Source of the DNA: Trametopsis cervina
Lineage: Eukaryota > Basidiomycota > Agaricomycetes > Polyporales > Irpicaceae
Assembly: GCA_022385755.1 (NCBI GenBank)
Contig: MU278378.1
Coordinates: 78,346-142,345 of the forward strand
Direction of reading: 5' to 3'
DNA length: 64,000 nucleotides
Shown here piece after piece: positions 32,461 to 43,859 of the stretch. The notes beneath the pieces were generated by a model. It was not told the origin of the DNA. It saw nothing but the letters and a program-made list of their open reading frames with translations, and did no database searches. The position numbers and the translations under genes were made by a program. Positions within the stretch are counted from its first letter, which is position 1. Each line of letters opens with the position of its first letter.

Positions 32461-33284
32461 TCAGACCTTGTGCTCAGCGGTACAACCGAGGCAAACAATG
32501 GATCCACTGAGCAACCGTCAGATTTATGCGCCACTAGAATCCAAGGAAATGTGACACACCTGCTGGGATCTTCCTGCACACAACTGCGGCAAAATATGGC
32601 GTTGTATCCAAGCAAACAACCCTCCTCAGATTCCGTGGAATTCTCTGTTTGCATCGTATCCCTGTCAGAATGCGAAAGATCATGTTTGCGCTGCCGGACG
32701 TGTCCTGCCACATGTGGGAGCGTTGGCGCGAGAAATTCACTCTCGTTGGAAGATAAATGTCGATTTACAGCTGCGTTGATCCGCAGAGGAAGTCTTCTGG
32801 TAGGCAAGGTTTTCCGCGGGGAATGGCCCACTGTCCCTAATGGCCAGTGGGAATCACGCGTCAAGGGTCTTGACGTCGCAAGCAATGGCGTCGAAGGCCC
32901 TTCACACTTTCTCGAGCATATCGTACATATGGCTTGATTGCATCTGAAAAGGAACGTCTGCAACGTCAGTAAGGTATGGGGTACTCATGCCCGCAGACAC
33001 TACGAGGACAGGTAGGGAAGCGGAGGTCAGGACACGTACCGTGCACATGAAAGCCCAGCGACAGCCTGCGCGTTCCCAGTCCGAGCGAGCGAGCGATGAC
33101 AAGAGGTGCAAGTCATTGGAGTGAGCACAAATTTTGTAAGTCCAGTATGGGGCTCTGTCGTTGTCTGGCCGAGATTCATGGGCTGGTTTAGCATGTCATT
33201 CCCCACCGAGTCCAACTTCCGACGTTTGGCATTTTTGCGGTGAGGTGACATGTTAGCATTGAGGATAGACGGTGATTGAGACAT
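32461..33284 (-). CDS. Small cysteine-rich, probably zinc-binding protein
   Basis: Minus strand, exons 33040-33284, 32560-32943, 32461-32506; 224 residues. The start could also be the ATG at 33251. The N-terminus is basic (RKNAKRRKL, possible nuclear signal). Splicing brings together a cysteine cluster: TCTSCHRSL, then LSCARCNQAICTICSRKC across the first junction; after a disordered middle, a second cluster IFCRSCVQEDP ... IVCLGCTAEHKV across the second. Four to five CxxC pairs indicate two zinc sites. The pairs only align in frame when the two introns are removed, which supports the model. I recall similar uncharacterised fungal proteins but cannot name a function. Confidence 0.7.
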
Positions 33285-33559
33285 GGGTGTACGTGCTGGC
33301 GATAGCGAGGACTGGTCGCAGTCACGGAAATACAAAGAATACACGGATGGCCAAATGTACTTATCAAGGCCTGGCAAATAAATACAGGCGAATCGACGAA
33401 TCGTGACTCACATGCCCGTGACGGCAATGTAAACAATGAAGAAACAACCGTAGAGCTAACGGCCTTTGAAGATCTTCCGAGGGGGTGGGTGAGTATGTAG
33501 TAACATTTTGACATTCAAATTCAACAATTGGTAAAAGCTGTCGAGGATTGACAAAAATA

Positions 33560-33631
33560 TACACCGAACGGGAATCGAACCCGTGCCGCTTGCTTGGAAG
33601 GCAAGCATGATAACCACTTCACCATCGGTGT
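33560..33631 (-). tRNA. tRNA-Gly (anticodon UCC)
   Basis: Read on the minus strand, 72 nt. Acceptor stem ACACCGA pairs with TCGGTGT, with A as discriminator. The anticodon stem CTTGC/GCAAG holds loop CTTCCAA with anticodon TCC (plus-strand GGA at 33596-33598). T arm is GGGTTCGATTCCC. No intron. Confidence 0.93.
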
Positions 33632-33889
33632 CTACACAAACATTAATTTACATATTATGATATTAAGCTGTTACCCTGCTGCGCCCGACTTCCTGAACCC
33701 CACCCTGTGACCCTTCCAGAGGCCACCACTTGCCATCGAGTATCGCTGTGCGGACGAGCTTGCCGAAGCTATGTAGGTCATGTCCATATTGGCTCAAGAC
33801 CCAGGTACCTACCCTGACACACTTGCAGTACGTACATCCCAAGGAGGCTCAGCACCCAAAGTTAGCCTGAGTGGGCAAGAGCAGGCGTG

Positions 33890-35954
33890 ATGTCGACGGT
33901 ACAGAATTTCGGAAAGGGCGTCATTCGTGTCGCGAAGAACTACACCAAAGGCTACTCTGATGTTCAGGCTAAAGTAAGGGAGGCGACGAGCAATGACCCC
34001 TGGGGTCCCTCTGGAACGCAGATGAACGAGCTGGCTCAGTTGACCTATAATCAGTGAGTCTTCTATCCGTTACGCCACTATATATCGTACACTCTGCTGT
34101 TCATTGTGTATCGTTTGTGCGCTCTAAAGCGAGAGGATCATACTTATCGTGTTACGTTTCATCCAGGAACGACTTCATAGAGATAATGGAGATGCTTGAC
34201 AAGCGATTGAATGACAAGGGCAAGAATTGGAGACACGTCTTCAAGTCCCTCACAGTCTTGGATTATCTTCTGCATGCCGGCTCAGAGAACGTAGTGATCT
34301 ACTTCAGAGACAACCTATACGTCATCAAGACCCTCAAGGAGTTCCAATTCGTCGATGAGTACGGCAAAGACCAGGGTGCGAATGTCAGACAGAAGGCAAA
34401 AGATATCTCCAACTTGTTGATGGACGAGGCGAGGCTAAGGCAGGAGAGAAGGAGTCGTGCGAACATGAGAGATCGTATGGTCGGCAGCAGAGGAGAGCTC
34501 GATGAAGAACCAGAGAACGAGAACTCCCGGCGCAGAAGCAGAACGCCTCCCCGTGGCGCTGGAAGGAAGGGTGGAGATGACGACGAGCTGAGGCGGGCTA
34601 TCGAGGAGAGCAAGCGGTCATTGGCAGAGGAACAGGTCAGTCAACATCTTCATCTCAAATAACGTCGTGGCTTAACTGAAGCGTATACGGGGCTTACAGT
34701 CACGCAAAGGTGTCTTGACTGCGGAAGAGCGCGATCTCCAACAGGCGATCAAGCTCTCAGAGGAAGAAGAACGGAAAAGAGCTGAGGAATTAGCGAAGTC
34801 CGGTCAGAACAATCTGTTTGATGACCAAAGCAACAACCTGTACGTTTTCTCATGTGATTTCAAAATACATTTGTCTATTGCTGATTATTGGATTTCCCCT
34901 TAGTGTCAACCTAAACGCAGAGACCAATCCGTTCCCCCTTGTAGATGCTGGCGGCACTAACGGATTCAACGGACAATTCGCCCAGGTATGGTTGTTTTCC
35001 GCTATTCAAATGTACTACCCAAGTCCTAACTCCTTTGGCTTCTAGCAAATACCACAATTCACCAGCTTCAACCCATATCAGGCGCAGATGCAGCAAGAAG
35101 CATTACAGGTAAGATCTCTCTCGTTTGTTTTACCGTCTGCATCATTGCGATACGTATATTGCGAGTGGATAGTGACAGGGATATCTGTCTGACCATATAT
35201 TCATTATTAGGCGGAGTACATGCGCCAGCAGCAAGAATGGCAGCAACAACAGCAGCTGCAGCAACAGCAGGAACTGTTCGCACAACAACAGGCTCAGCAG
35301 CAACAAGAAGAGTGGTTCCGCCAACAGCAACTACTCCAGCTGCAACAGCAACAGCAACAGCAGCAGCAGTTGGTGCCACAGCCTACGGGGTTCGGGTACG
35401 TGAGAGCGAGTTCATTGATACAGGCAAAGTGTGATGTATGTTTCTGTTGCTTTAGATCGAACAACCCCTTTGCGGCGTTTGGCTCCGGTCCTTCCAACCC
35501 TTCAAACGGGTTCCTCTCGCCTTCTCCACAGCCTCCGCAGCCATCGACCTCGCCGGTGTCATTCAACCTACAAGGGACGTATGGCAGCTCCAACGGACCG
35601 TCCCACTCGTCGTCAAACCTTCCGACACAGTCCTCCTTCTCGCCGCCTCCCCAGCCGCAGTCTGCGCCGCCTGCTCAGAGAGGCCCGACCAGAGCCGACC
35701 AGGAGCACGCTCATCTCGCCAGTCTGTTCGCCAACCGCGACGATGGCGTGGACACGTTCGGCAATTATGGCCAGCTAAGGTACGCCCCGGCGATCTATTT
35801 TTGCGATTTGGTTTTCTGAGCGATTTCAAAAAGGTATGGTCCCCAGGGTGGTCACCTCATCTCTCAGCAAACTGGTGCTGCCAAAACCAACCCGTTCGCA
35901 CAGCAGCAACGGCAGCAGCAGCAGAGTGGCGATCAGCCGTTCTTCTCAATCTAA
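33890..35954 (+). CDS. ENT1: Epsin (ENTH domain, UIMs, NPF motifs)
   Basis: Eight exons: 33890-34053, 34167-34635, 34700-34839, 34904-34985, 35046-35108, 35211-35395, 35456-35779, 35834-35954; 515 residues. The ENTH domain spans residues ~15-150 (KNYTKGYSDVQAKVREATSN, NDPWGPSG, LDKRLNDKGKNWRHVFKSL, LDYLLHAGSENVV, FQFVDEYGKDQGANVRQKAK). Two ubiquitin-interacting motifs follow: DDELRRAIEESKRSL and ERDLQQAIKLSEEE. Three NPF motifs are present (TNPFPL, NNPFAAF, TNPFAQ) for EH-domain partners. A Gln-rich stretch of ~60 residues is encoded by CAG/CAA repeats in exon 6. Epsins bind PI(4,5)P2 and clathrin and act as endocytic adaptors at the plasma membrane. Name by homology; ENT1 and ENT2 cannot be told apart. 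Confidence 0.94.
35222..35370 (+). repeat. CAG/CAA-rich tract coding for polyglutamine in epsin
   Basis: An interrupted CAG/CAA run codes for glutamines mixed with M, E, L and W. It ends in an almost pure CAGCAACAG run near 35340-35370. The tract could vary in length between strains. Confidence 0.8.
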
Positions 35955-37369
35955 TCTTGAATCGATCCTTACAGTATTTCTGGCCGTCAGAGATCATCAA
36001 GGCTCGACTCCTGTACGTGCGCCTATTGTTTCACGTTTCCGATATCACGGGAGCTACGTATGTTACCCTCTGCTGTCCTATATAGGCAGGATACTACAAA
36101 ACACGTTCCTTCTATTTCTTCCTTTTTGACCGTCCATGTAATTCTTTGCTCCGTCTCAGTTTAAACATACCCTTTACGTTCATTATTCACGCTCCTTTAT
36201 GCCCATTACTTCAGATGCCGACCATCGACCCCCTCCTTTAGGGCTTCTCTTTCGTATTTCTTTTATCTGAATTTTATCTGAATCACACCTGATATTTTGG
36301 CGAGTTTGGTTATGATCTGGGTGGCGAAGTGGTCTCCGCATCTGTAACAATGATTATCTCCTCCTTTTCCACATTTCTAATGGAGCTGTTTTGTTGAAGT
36401 ATTATCATGAGATGACAATGTCAGCGAAGGAGCTCGTGATGCGCATTAGATGGGTCCGATAGGTTCTCGCTCATCCGTTCCTGGAATTGGGACTGATCCT
36501 CCTCTTCGGAGAGCCTATGTTTCCGAGTAATGATCATACTTATGCACAATGTATATGTACAGAAGATCGGTATTGAATTGGTGTTCATGTGCCCAAATTT
36601 CGCGAAGCATCCGACGCATGGCATCTATAGTACAGTGCCCTGCCACGGACGTCCGATAGCACAGACACCGATGTATTTGAAGCCCTCGTGTCAAAACGCT
36701 CCCGTCATACACTCTCCACAGTCTTGTTGAGTTTATTGGACATTTTGTACAGCGCATGACTGATACCGCACATCGTTACTCTATTGTGATTTTCAAAGTG
36801 CATCGATCCTCGCAAACGAGAAGTGACTGTAGACCTTATTGGCCAACCATTTCACATTGCTTCTGATATACGAATAAATAAGCAGTGTCAGTGCAAACGG
36901 CAAACGAGATGACGGGTGTGACATTATAAATATGGTAATGCGACGATAAACGATAACATAGACAAGTGTGTTGGATGCGATGAAAAGCGTCCGACGAGGG
37001 GGATATGACTTGCATGGATGGTTGTTGGATAGGAAGCGAGGTACAAGATGTACAAACAAGGTGCAAAGCGTGGGGGTATCGCTACAATTTGCTTCTGTCT
37101 ATAAAGTTTTCAAGAAAGTCCGATGTGTCTAGTCCCAAGGTCCGATAAGCTGTCATAAACAACGCAAGCCAGCGCCAGGTCGCAATACGTGCCAGGACCC
37201 TTTCCGGGCACGCGCCCATGCACGCTGAGTGTGTCGCGCTGTGTTCCTGAGCTCTGCGCGCCTGCTGCAGGACATCCGTCCCCGCCATGGGATGCATTGT
37301 ACCGGCGTCGACAGCAGCAAACGGACGCGGCAGAGTGCATCTTGAGAAGTAGAATGGTAGCACGGCATG
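35955..37369. other. Convergent intergenic region between epsin and the P450
   Basis: About 1.4 kb including both 3' UTRs. Several 60-100-codon frames exist, but none resembles a family or has splice-supported extension. No RNA gene or repeat was recognised. Confidence 0.45.
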
Positions 37370-39627
37370 TTATGACGCCGAGTCCGCATCCGCTGACTTG
37401 CCAAACCGGACCCACAACCCGCCCTGCAAGGAAGATAGGTCAGCAACAGCAGACATTACTCGGCAGCGCCGCGGGCGTACCTTTGAAAACAGTGTCAGCG
37501 CATACTGCGGACACACGCGTTCGACGGGCTCTCGCCCCTTGCCGTCCCGCCACTGTGGCGGGGGCAGTGACTCGGACGGGTGTGCCTCAGGTGCAAGCGT
37601 GAAAGTGTCAAACTCCTGCAGGAGCCGAACAAGAAGGAAAGTTGCCTCATTTCGCGCGTAGTTCTGTCCTATGCACTGTTTGGCCCACAATGTCAGGATT
37701 GCTAGCGACAACGAGCAGACATACGTACGATACGAGGACCGCCACTGAAGGGCGTGAACATCATTGGCTGCTGGGTGAACCGCGACAGGCGTTCGTCGCC
37801 CTCAAGCCACCGGTCCGGGTCGAACTCGTACGCATCGTCACCCCAGAGCGCTGGATTTTGCTGTGTGAGCAGTGGGAAATACATGATGACAGTTTGCTTC
37901 GGAACATAGAGCGGCACCATGGCGTCTGAAGATTTCGAGGGGAAGGTCGTGTCCGAATGGGGCCATAGAACTCCCGTTTCCCGGACCTCACGGACGTTGA
38001 GTGGGACGGGCGGGAACAGGCGCAGGGTCTCATTGATGACAGCATGTACTAAACAAGACCGATGAGCTCTTCGTCGGTGGTGGGCGGACCCGTAACGTAC
38101 CGTAACGCAGGTTCTTGATGGATTCGAACGTAGGAACACCCGTACGGCCGATATGCTTAAGGACCTCCGCACGCATCTTGCGGGTGACGCAGGGGTACAT
38201 CGCCATGGCGTATGTGACAAACGTAAGCAGGGACGCCGTTGTGTCTCGGCTTGCAAGCAGAACGTTGAGTAGCTGGTCCTGAATCTCCTTAGGGTCTAGA
38301 GCACCGTGCATCCGTCAACTACAACTCCGCTTCGCGGAACACGGGAACCCACCTTCGGTATTGTCAGCAAGGTACTCAAGGAATGTACTATGTTCCGTAG
38401 ACGAGCGCAGACCAGCCTCGTTCATCTTTCTTGCGTTGCTAATCGCCTTTGCCACGATCGGGTCCAAGAAATCGGAGACAACAGCTAGGTGCGGGTCCAT
38501 ATTGTCCTTCCAGAGCTCACGAAGGGGCCAGAAGTAGCCGCGCCTGGCGCGCTCTGCCACAATCTCCTGCATAGCCTCGAATGCCTGGGTAAACGTGCCA
38601 AAGGCGTCGTCCGATGCCGTGCCCTTGGTGCTCATGCCACTCTTACCCGCAATAGGCAACTCTCCGAGCAGCGTCTCGAACTGGTGACCAAACAGAAACT
38701 CGCCGGCCGAGTCGGCCGTAAAACGCGAATAGAGGTCCTGCGCTTCGACGGGCTGGCCTGCCGTAGATAAAGATGAGATGATGGCAATAGTCTTTTGAGC
38801 GTATTTCTCGAAGACCTCGAAGTCGGAGGTACGATCCTTGGCAAAGAATGGCCGGGCAAGCGCACGATGCTACAATAGAGGAAAAGGCATTGCCATATGA
38901 GCGGGGGGTCCCAGTAGTTCTTAGATCGGACCGACCTTTTTCCAATCCTAAATGCATGACAGACGCAGATCAGCACGGGAGAAGGCGGAGTGGGAAAAAG
39001 GTCGTACCTCGTCGTCACGGTTGAAGATACCCTCCCCGAGGAATGTTTCTCTGCGAGAAACGGTCGGCATTGGTCGCGGTCGTACGAGAGGACACTTACA
39101 ACCGCTCCTTCTGTCTCCGGCCGCGCCAGAAGTGATTGAAGCCCGTCGAGAGCACAAATTTGATGTGCTGCTCGTCCATAGTTATTATCTGAGGGGGGAC
39201 GATGAGCTGACCTGTGGCGATACATATTGCAGAAACGTACGAGATCAGACCAAAGCAGCTTGAGATTAAGAGTGGTGCACTGATATTGCTGGAACAAATC
39301 ATGGAAGAAGGCGGTAGGGTACCTCGTCTTCGCTGCTCTATTGAGCTGGATGAGGATGTCGATGTTCCCCGGCCATTTACCAACAACCTCTGTGGGAAGC
39401 CTCCCGCCTGCTCGCCTCGCCGCACGCGCCTTCCAATGATCCGCAACTTTAGCTCTGGCGATACCTGCGACGAAGAGCCAGATGATGTAGGTCACTGGGG
39501 ATAGACATCCTAGACTCCAGCGCTTCCAATATGCGATGGCGACAAAAAGTGTGGAGGGTACGAGGATGATACGGACGAAGTCCCAGAAAAGTCGAAGGCG
39601 GTATCTGCTGTATGGATGGGCCGCCAT
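37370..39627 (-). CDS. Cytochrome P450, CYP63-like
   Basis: Minus strand, multi-exon. The N-terminus has hydrophobic segments (FVRIILVPSTLFVAIAYW, LSPVTYIIWLFVAGIA) that would anchor it in the ER. Landmarks in order: HIKFVLSTGFNHFWRG; FLGEGIFNRDD followed after a splice by a C-helix region; LLASRDTTASLLTF (I helix, with ASRDTT in place of AGxDTT); ETLRLFPPVPLNVR (ExxR); FDPDRWLEGD; and FSGGPRI|CIGQNYARNE, the heme-binding loop with its Cys ligand, split by an intron at 37678-37730. The FxxGPRxCxG signature is complete after splicing. The N-terminal wording and length match CYP63/CYP52-clan enzymes of white-rot fungi, which hydroxylate fatty acids, alkanes or xenobiotics. The reductase partner is encoded elsewhere. 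Confidence 0.88.
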
Positions 39628-40914
39628 AGGTGGAAAGGATGATGTAGAGAAAAGTGGTCTGTCGCCACTTATATAGATATGTGTTGGTAGTATGCAGCGG
39701 AGGACATTATGTTGCGGCTCGGTATTGAAAGAGGATAAACAGCCAAGTCAGGACGGTCGTTGGGTTTGTACGCGTGGCTCGATTCACAAGTGTTGCGCGT
39801 CAGTCCGCTCATACTCTACCGGGTCAAGTGCCTGTCCATCACGTATCATCGGTGGTAGTGAAAGTCCGTGCGTAGAAGCGCCTTGTGTGATTTGCACTGG
39901 CTGTAAATGGGTTGTCGTGTCAGATAATATTGCGTGCGAGAAACAGCGCAGATTGCTTGCCGACAAGTGTGGCAATTACACCAACCTTCGTGTACACGGA
40001 TGTGGTTTGTACTTTTCACGATTCACAGCATATGCGCGTGGTGTACGCTCGGTGCTCGTCTACTTACCGACAAGACATACCGGCGGCATGATGGTAGCGG
40101 TTAAGTGACACAGCACGCGACAAGGGGAAGTCCAAGGCCGCCCCGGATCAATATGGTATCACATTAATCACGTGGTCTGATCGTCAGGTTGCACATCTAT
40201 CAGCATCTACTGCACACAGGCGTTGCAGAGGCGTCGACTGCTGGTTCATCTCGGTTGTCTGGCACACAGCAATTACCGTGAATAAGGTTGTATCAATTCT
40301 AGATACACGAGGGACCGTACGCGTTTGTGGAAACTCATCTTTTGGGCACGGCACGTGATCGCGTGACACGGGTTTCAAAAACTCCGCGTCTAGCGGGGTA
40401 CGGGACTTCCCCGGCCGGGCACAGGTTTCTGCTTGGACATGCACATCCCGTCTCTACCGCGAATGTCATCTCGCATGTCGACATCACTCTAACCAGGCGC
40501 GGCGGCGTGGAATATTGGCGCGTTGTCACTAATCGATGACATACAGTATACCAAGGGTCTGTTCGCGCATGCCCGCCCAATGTTGCCGCCTTAAAGTAAC
40601 ATACAGCAACACGGCTGGCTAAGTGCACCGACACAACCGCCGTTGAGATCTGCCACAAGGTGAGTACAGTACACAAATGGAACGAGTCCATACCGCATAC
40701 CAATGCTCAGATCTCCCGCATACAGCAATCAGAATTCTGCAGTGCTTCCAATGGCCCTGTACCGCGATATCTAGGCGAGTTATATGATCGTCCGAGCTGC
40801 GAATCCCACCGGCTGTTCAGATGTGATTTTACGATGTCACATTTACTCAACTATCTCACAACTCTGTGAAAAAACTAACTACTCGTCAGGTGTTATTTTA
40901 CAGCACTTTCGGCT
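39628..40914. other. Gene-poor stretch upstream of the P450
   Basis: Begins with the P450 promoter. The open frames in 39692-40540 lack family resemblance, and both strands are open in several frames. This is the left edge of the gene-poor region that reaches about 47 kb. Confidence 0.45.
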
Positions 40915-41189
40915 ATGTCCACGAATATAGCTGAATCCGGGACCAGACCAACTTCTCACCTCGAGTTCTTCCAGTTCTACTTAGAACGGATTACCAGCAA
41001 GTACCAAGCAGGCACGGCGTCTTATCATGTCGGTGGTATGCAACTACCGACGTCGTGTAAATTGCGAATGACATAACTGACGTGACTCAAGATGACCGTC
41101 TGCTTTCTGCAGAAGAAGTATTACGGTGGCATCCTTCACATCGACGCTCCTGGACACCTTTGCAGCTCGTCTTGCTGCAAGCCGTGTGA
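40915..41189 (+). CDS. Possible small two-exon gene, unrecognised
   Basis: Exons 40915-41035 and 41092-41189 would encode 72 residues. The intron has a strong fungal signature (donor GTATGC, ACTGAC branch region, CAAG acceptor), and the joined frame reads through as SYHVGDDRLLSAEEVLRWHP. Exon 1 (SHLEFFQFYLERITSKYQAG) looks like folded protein. I do not recognise it. It may instead be the 5' end of a decayed longer gene, since protein-like frames continue near 41515-41740. It is too short to be convincing without expression data. Confidence 0.35.
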
Positions 41190-42799
41190 CATAATCATTA
41201 CTGGCTGCTACTGCTAGTGTTGCGTCAGCAAAGTACCGATCGTCGGTATATGCACTCTAACGCGGCTTCTAAGCCCGTGTAATGATCGATCTTGGGGGCA
41301 AGATTATGGAGGTGGACCGTTTGGTCTCACACTCATTCCCTGCCCTGGCATCAAATGCACTCCTGAATCTGTAAAACACCGCTTCCGGTTACCTACAGAC
41401 TTCAGCAGGGTTACGAAACACGGACGACTTGTCACCATCAACAACGCCCCTCTAATCTCTTCACAACATCACTTAGCCGCATATCCAGCGCCCCTTCACA
41501 GGTGGCTTTCGTCATGGAGCAGCACCTCTCGGTACTTGAACTCCTCCGTCTTCTGCTCCCACACTCGCGGTGATCTGAGCGCGCTTCGAAAGGTGTCGCC
41601 GTCAAACACGCTGGAACGCGATAATTCGGTCATCGGCGTGACATCCCGCAACTACGTGACCTTCCATTTCGGGAAAGAAGACGTCAACTGGGACATACCT
41701 GCACAAACTTTTTCTTCCCTGGGTCTGCACACGCGGTGACGTGCGGAATGGACGCACGCGCACTGCGTAGGTCACCTGTGAGTGGATATTATTGCGAACT
41801 CTATCTAATTAGGCCGTGCTGATACTGGGATAGGATTACCTGCCCGGGACACACGTCGTTGTATGTATGAGCTGTACTTCCTCCCCTGATCCCCTGATCC
41901 ACAACCATCATCGCTCCAGCGAAGCGGGCTCACCTACGGATGCGACGCATCAGCACGTCCAACAAGCTTGCGTATCACGTGCGAGCATGCTGTTCGCTTC
42001 TCCGCGGCCATCGTTGCGACTATCTGCCGCGGGAAGTTGGAATCGGCATTCCCCCACCACTTTCAATCTCATGCAAAGCACGCGCGTCGGTGCTTTGCTG
42101 TGTCCGACCTCAACCTAATATCATTGTGTTCCTGGGTGCCCGACGCGTGGCCTTATGGAATATGCAAACTACCTGGCGCTGGCCCTTGTGCTATGAAGAT
42201 GGAGCGACATGCGACTGCTTCAAGGGTCTTCATAAAGTTGTTGCACGGAGCCTCGATCCGATATCTATGTCTTCTGGTACTCTGGCAGGTTTAATGAACT
42301 CTCCTGCTCACTGTCAAGCCGCCCAACCGCAGTAGAGCAAATATCTACCGACCGTCTCGCGCCGCTACACGAGCCTTGTTGCCACTGATGCCGGACTACG
42401 TGGGGGCATTTCGTCATGGGCACCCCGCTACACCTCTGGCAATCGACGCCAGACACACCCGTCCATCTCGACTTCTCTCAGAACGAATTTCACAACCACT
42501 CGATCCATCTGTCAATGCGGTTATAGTTTCGCGCCAAGCTTCCCGATAAGTCAATCGCATATTTTCGCGTATGGAGCTATCTGTGCAGACCTTGCGCAGT
42601 GCACCAACTACGGTTACCTATACGCAGAAGATCGCCGTCGGGCCTTGCACGCCTCCGACAGCCCAACGCTCCCACTCCTACAGGCTTGCGCGTATCGAAT
42701 GTTCTGTGGATTGCGGTTACGCGAACTGGGTCCGAAAGGCGCGGCTACGGGTCGTGTTACCGTCTGCCATGAAATCCTACGGGCTTCCTGACGCACAGT

Positions 42800-43560
42800 A
42801 ATTGCCCTTTCATTATATCACAAATTTCCTGTTCGTCAAGATAGTGCGATGGCGTTTATCGTCTAGGATCAGGCACTGGGTCGCTATCATGCGGTGTAAA
42901 CTGACCGTGGTGCTCTACCCAACACAGCTGTTCATGGCTCTGCATCCGTTTCCTGGTGGTACTATGTACACGATAATCATCACATCTTGCCAGGGCACTC
43001 ACGCAGCGGGCCCGACACGATTTTTTCCCTCGGGACTAGGCGACGTGTCTCGGTTGCAATATACCGTGATGAGCGGTATACGAGAAGCTTGTTTCCCTGA
43101 AGACCCTTCTATGCCAGACCTCCTACAGTGCACCCGCTGCTGGTCAGCTATACTGAGGCGATCAGCGTCGGGTCTTGCACGCGTCCGACAGTACAATCCT
43201 TCCATGTTATCAGGTTCGCATGCACCGAAGTCGCTACAGATCGGGATACGCGAAGCGGTCCCGCAAGATTCTTACCATGAGGCCATACAAGCTTCCTGAC
43301 TTGCGGTAATTGCGCTTTTTTTTACGCTGCAAAATGATTTTGGTGAATATCCTAACCTCTTTTTTGTGCATCTAGGCTCAGGCACTGAATTTCTGGCAAC
43401 TGGACCGGGCGTTCCGTCGAAGGGCAGTTTTGCGTTCCCGAAATGGCGGTTGGCGGCTCTATTTCCGACTTTTGGTGATGCTACACCATACACGATGATT
43501 ATAGGGTCGTGTCTGGGCACCCACGCAGCAGGCCCGATACGACCTTCTTTTCTTTCACCC
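42800..43560. repeat. Diverged tandem duplication, spacing about 508-522 bp
   Basis: Matching landmarks recur in order. TTCCTGACGCACAGTAATTGC (about 42786) matches TTCCTGACTTGCGGTAATTGC (about 43292). ATCAGGCACTG (about 42869) matches CTCAGGCACTG (about 43377). CGATAATCAT..GGGCACTCACGCAGCGGGCC (42971) matches CGATGATTAT..GGGCACCCACGCAGCAGGCC (43493). Divergence is high with small indels, so the duplication is old. Confidence 0.7.
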
Positions 43561-43859
43561 ACTAGCTGGTTTCTAAATAAGATATACCGCGACGAACGGC
43601 ATATGATGAACCTTACCGCTTTGAAGAGAATTGGTCGTTCGAGTTACCGTTTACCACCATGCAGGAGATCAACGACACCTTGCCATCTGACAGTCGCACA
43701 CCGGTACGCACGTCTTGTTACTATGAAAACATGCTAGCTTCTGACAACACGTTGTCTATCGCTAATTCAGTTCCCATCTACAGGGTTGCTGAAACAGACG
43801 CGTCCGCGCCGATACCAGCCTGTCTACACGCCAGGCTCTTGTGTCTACGAGAAGCGAGA

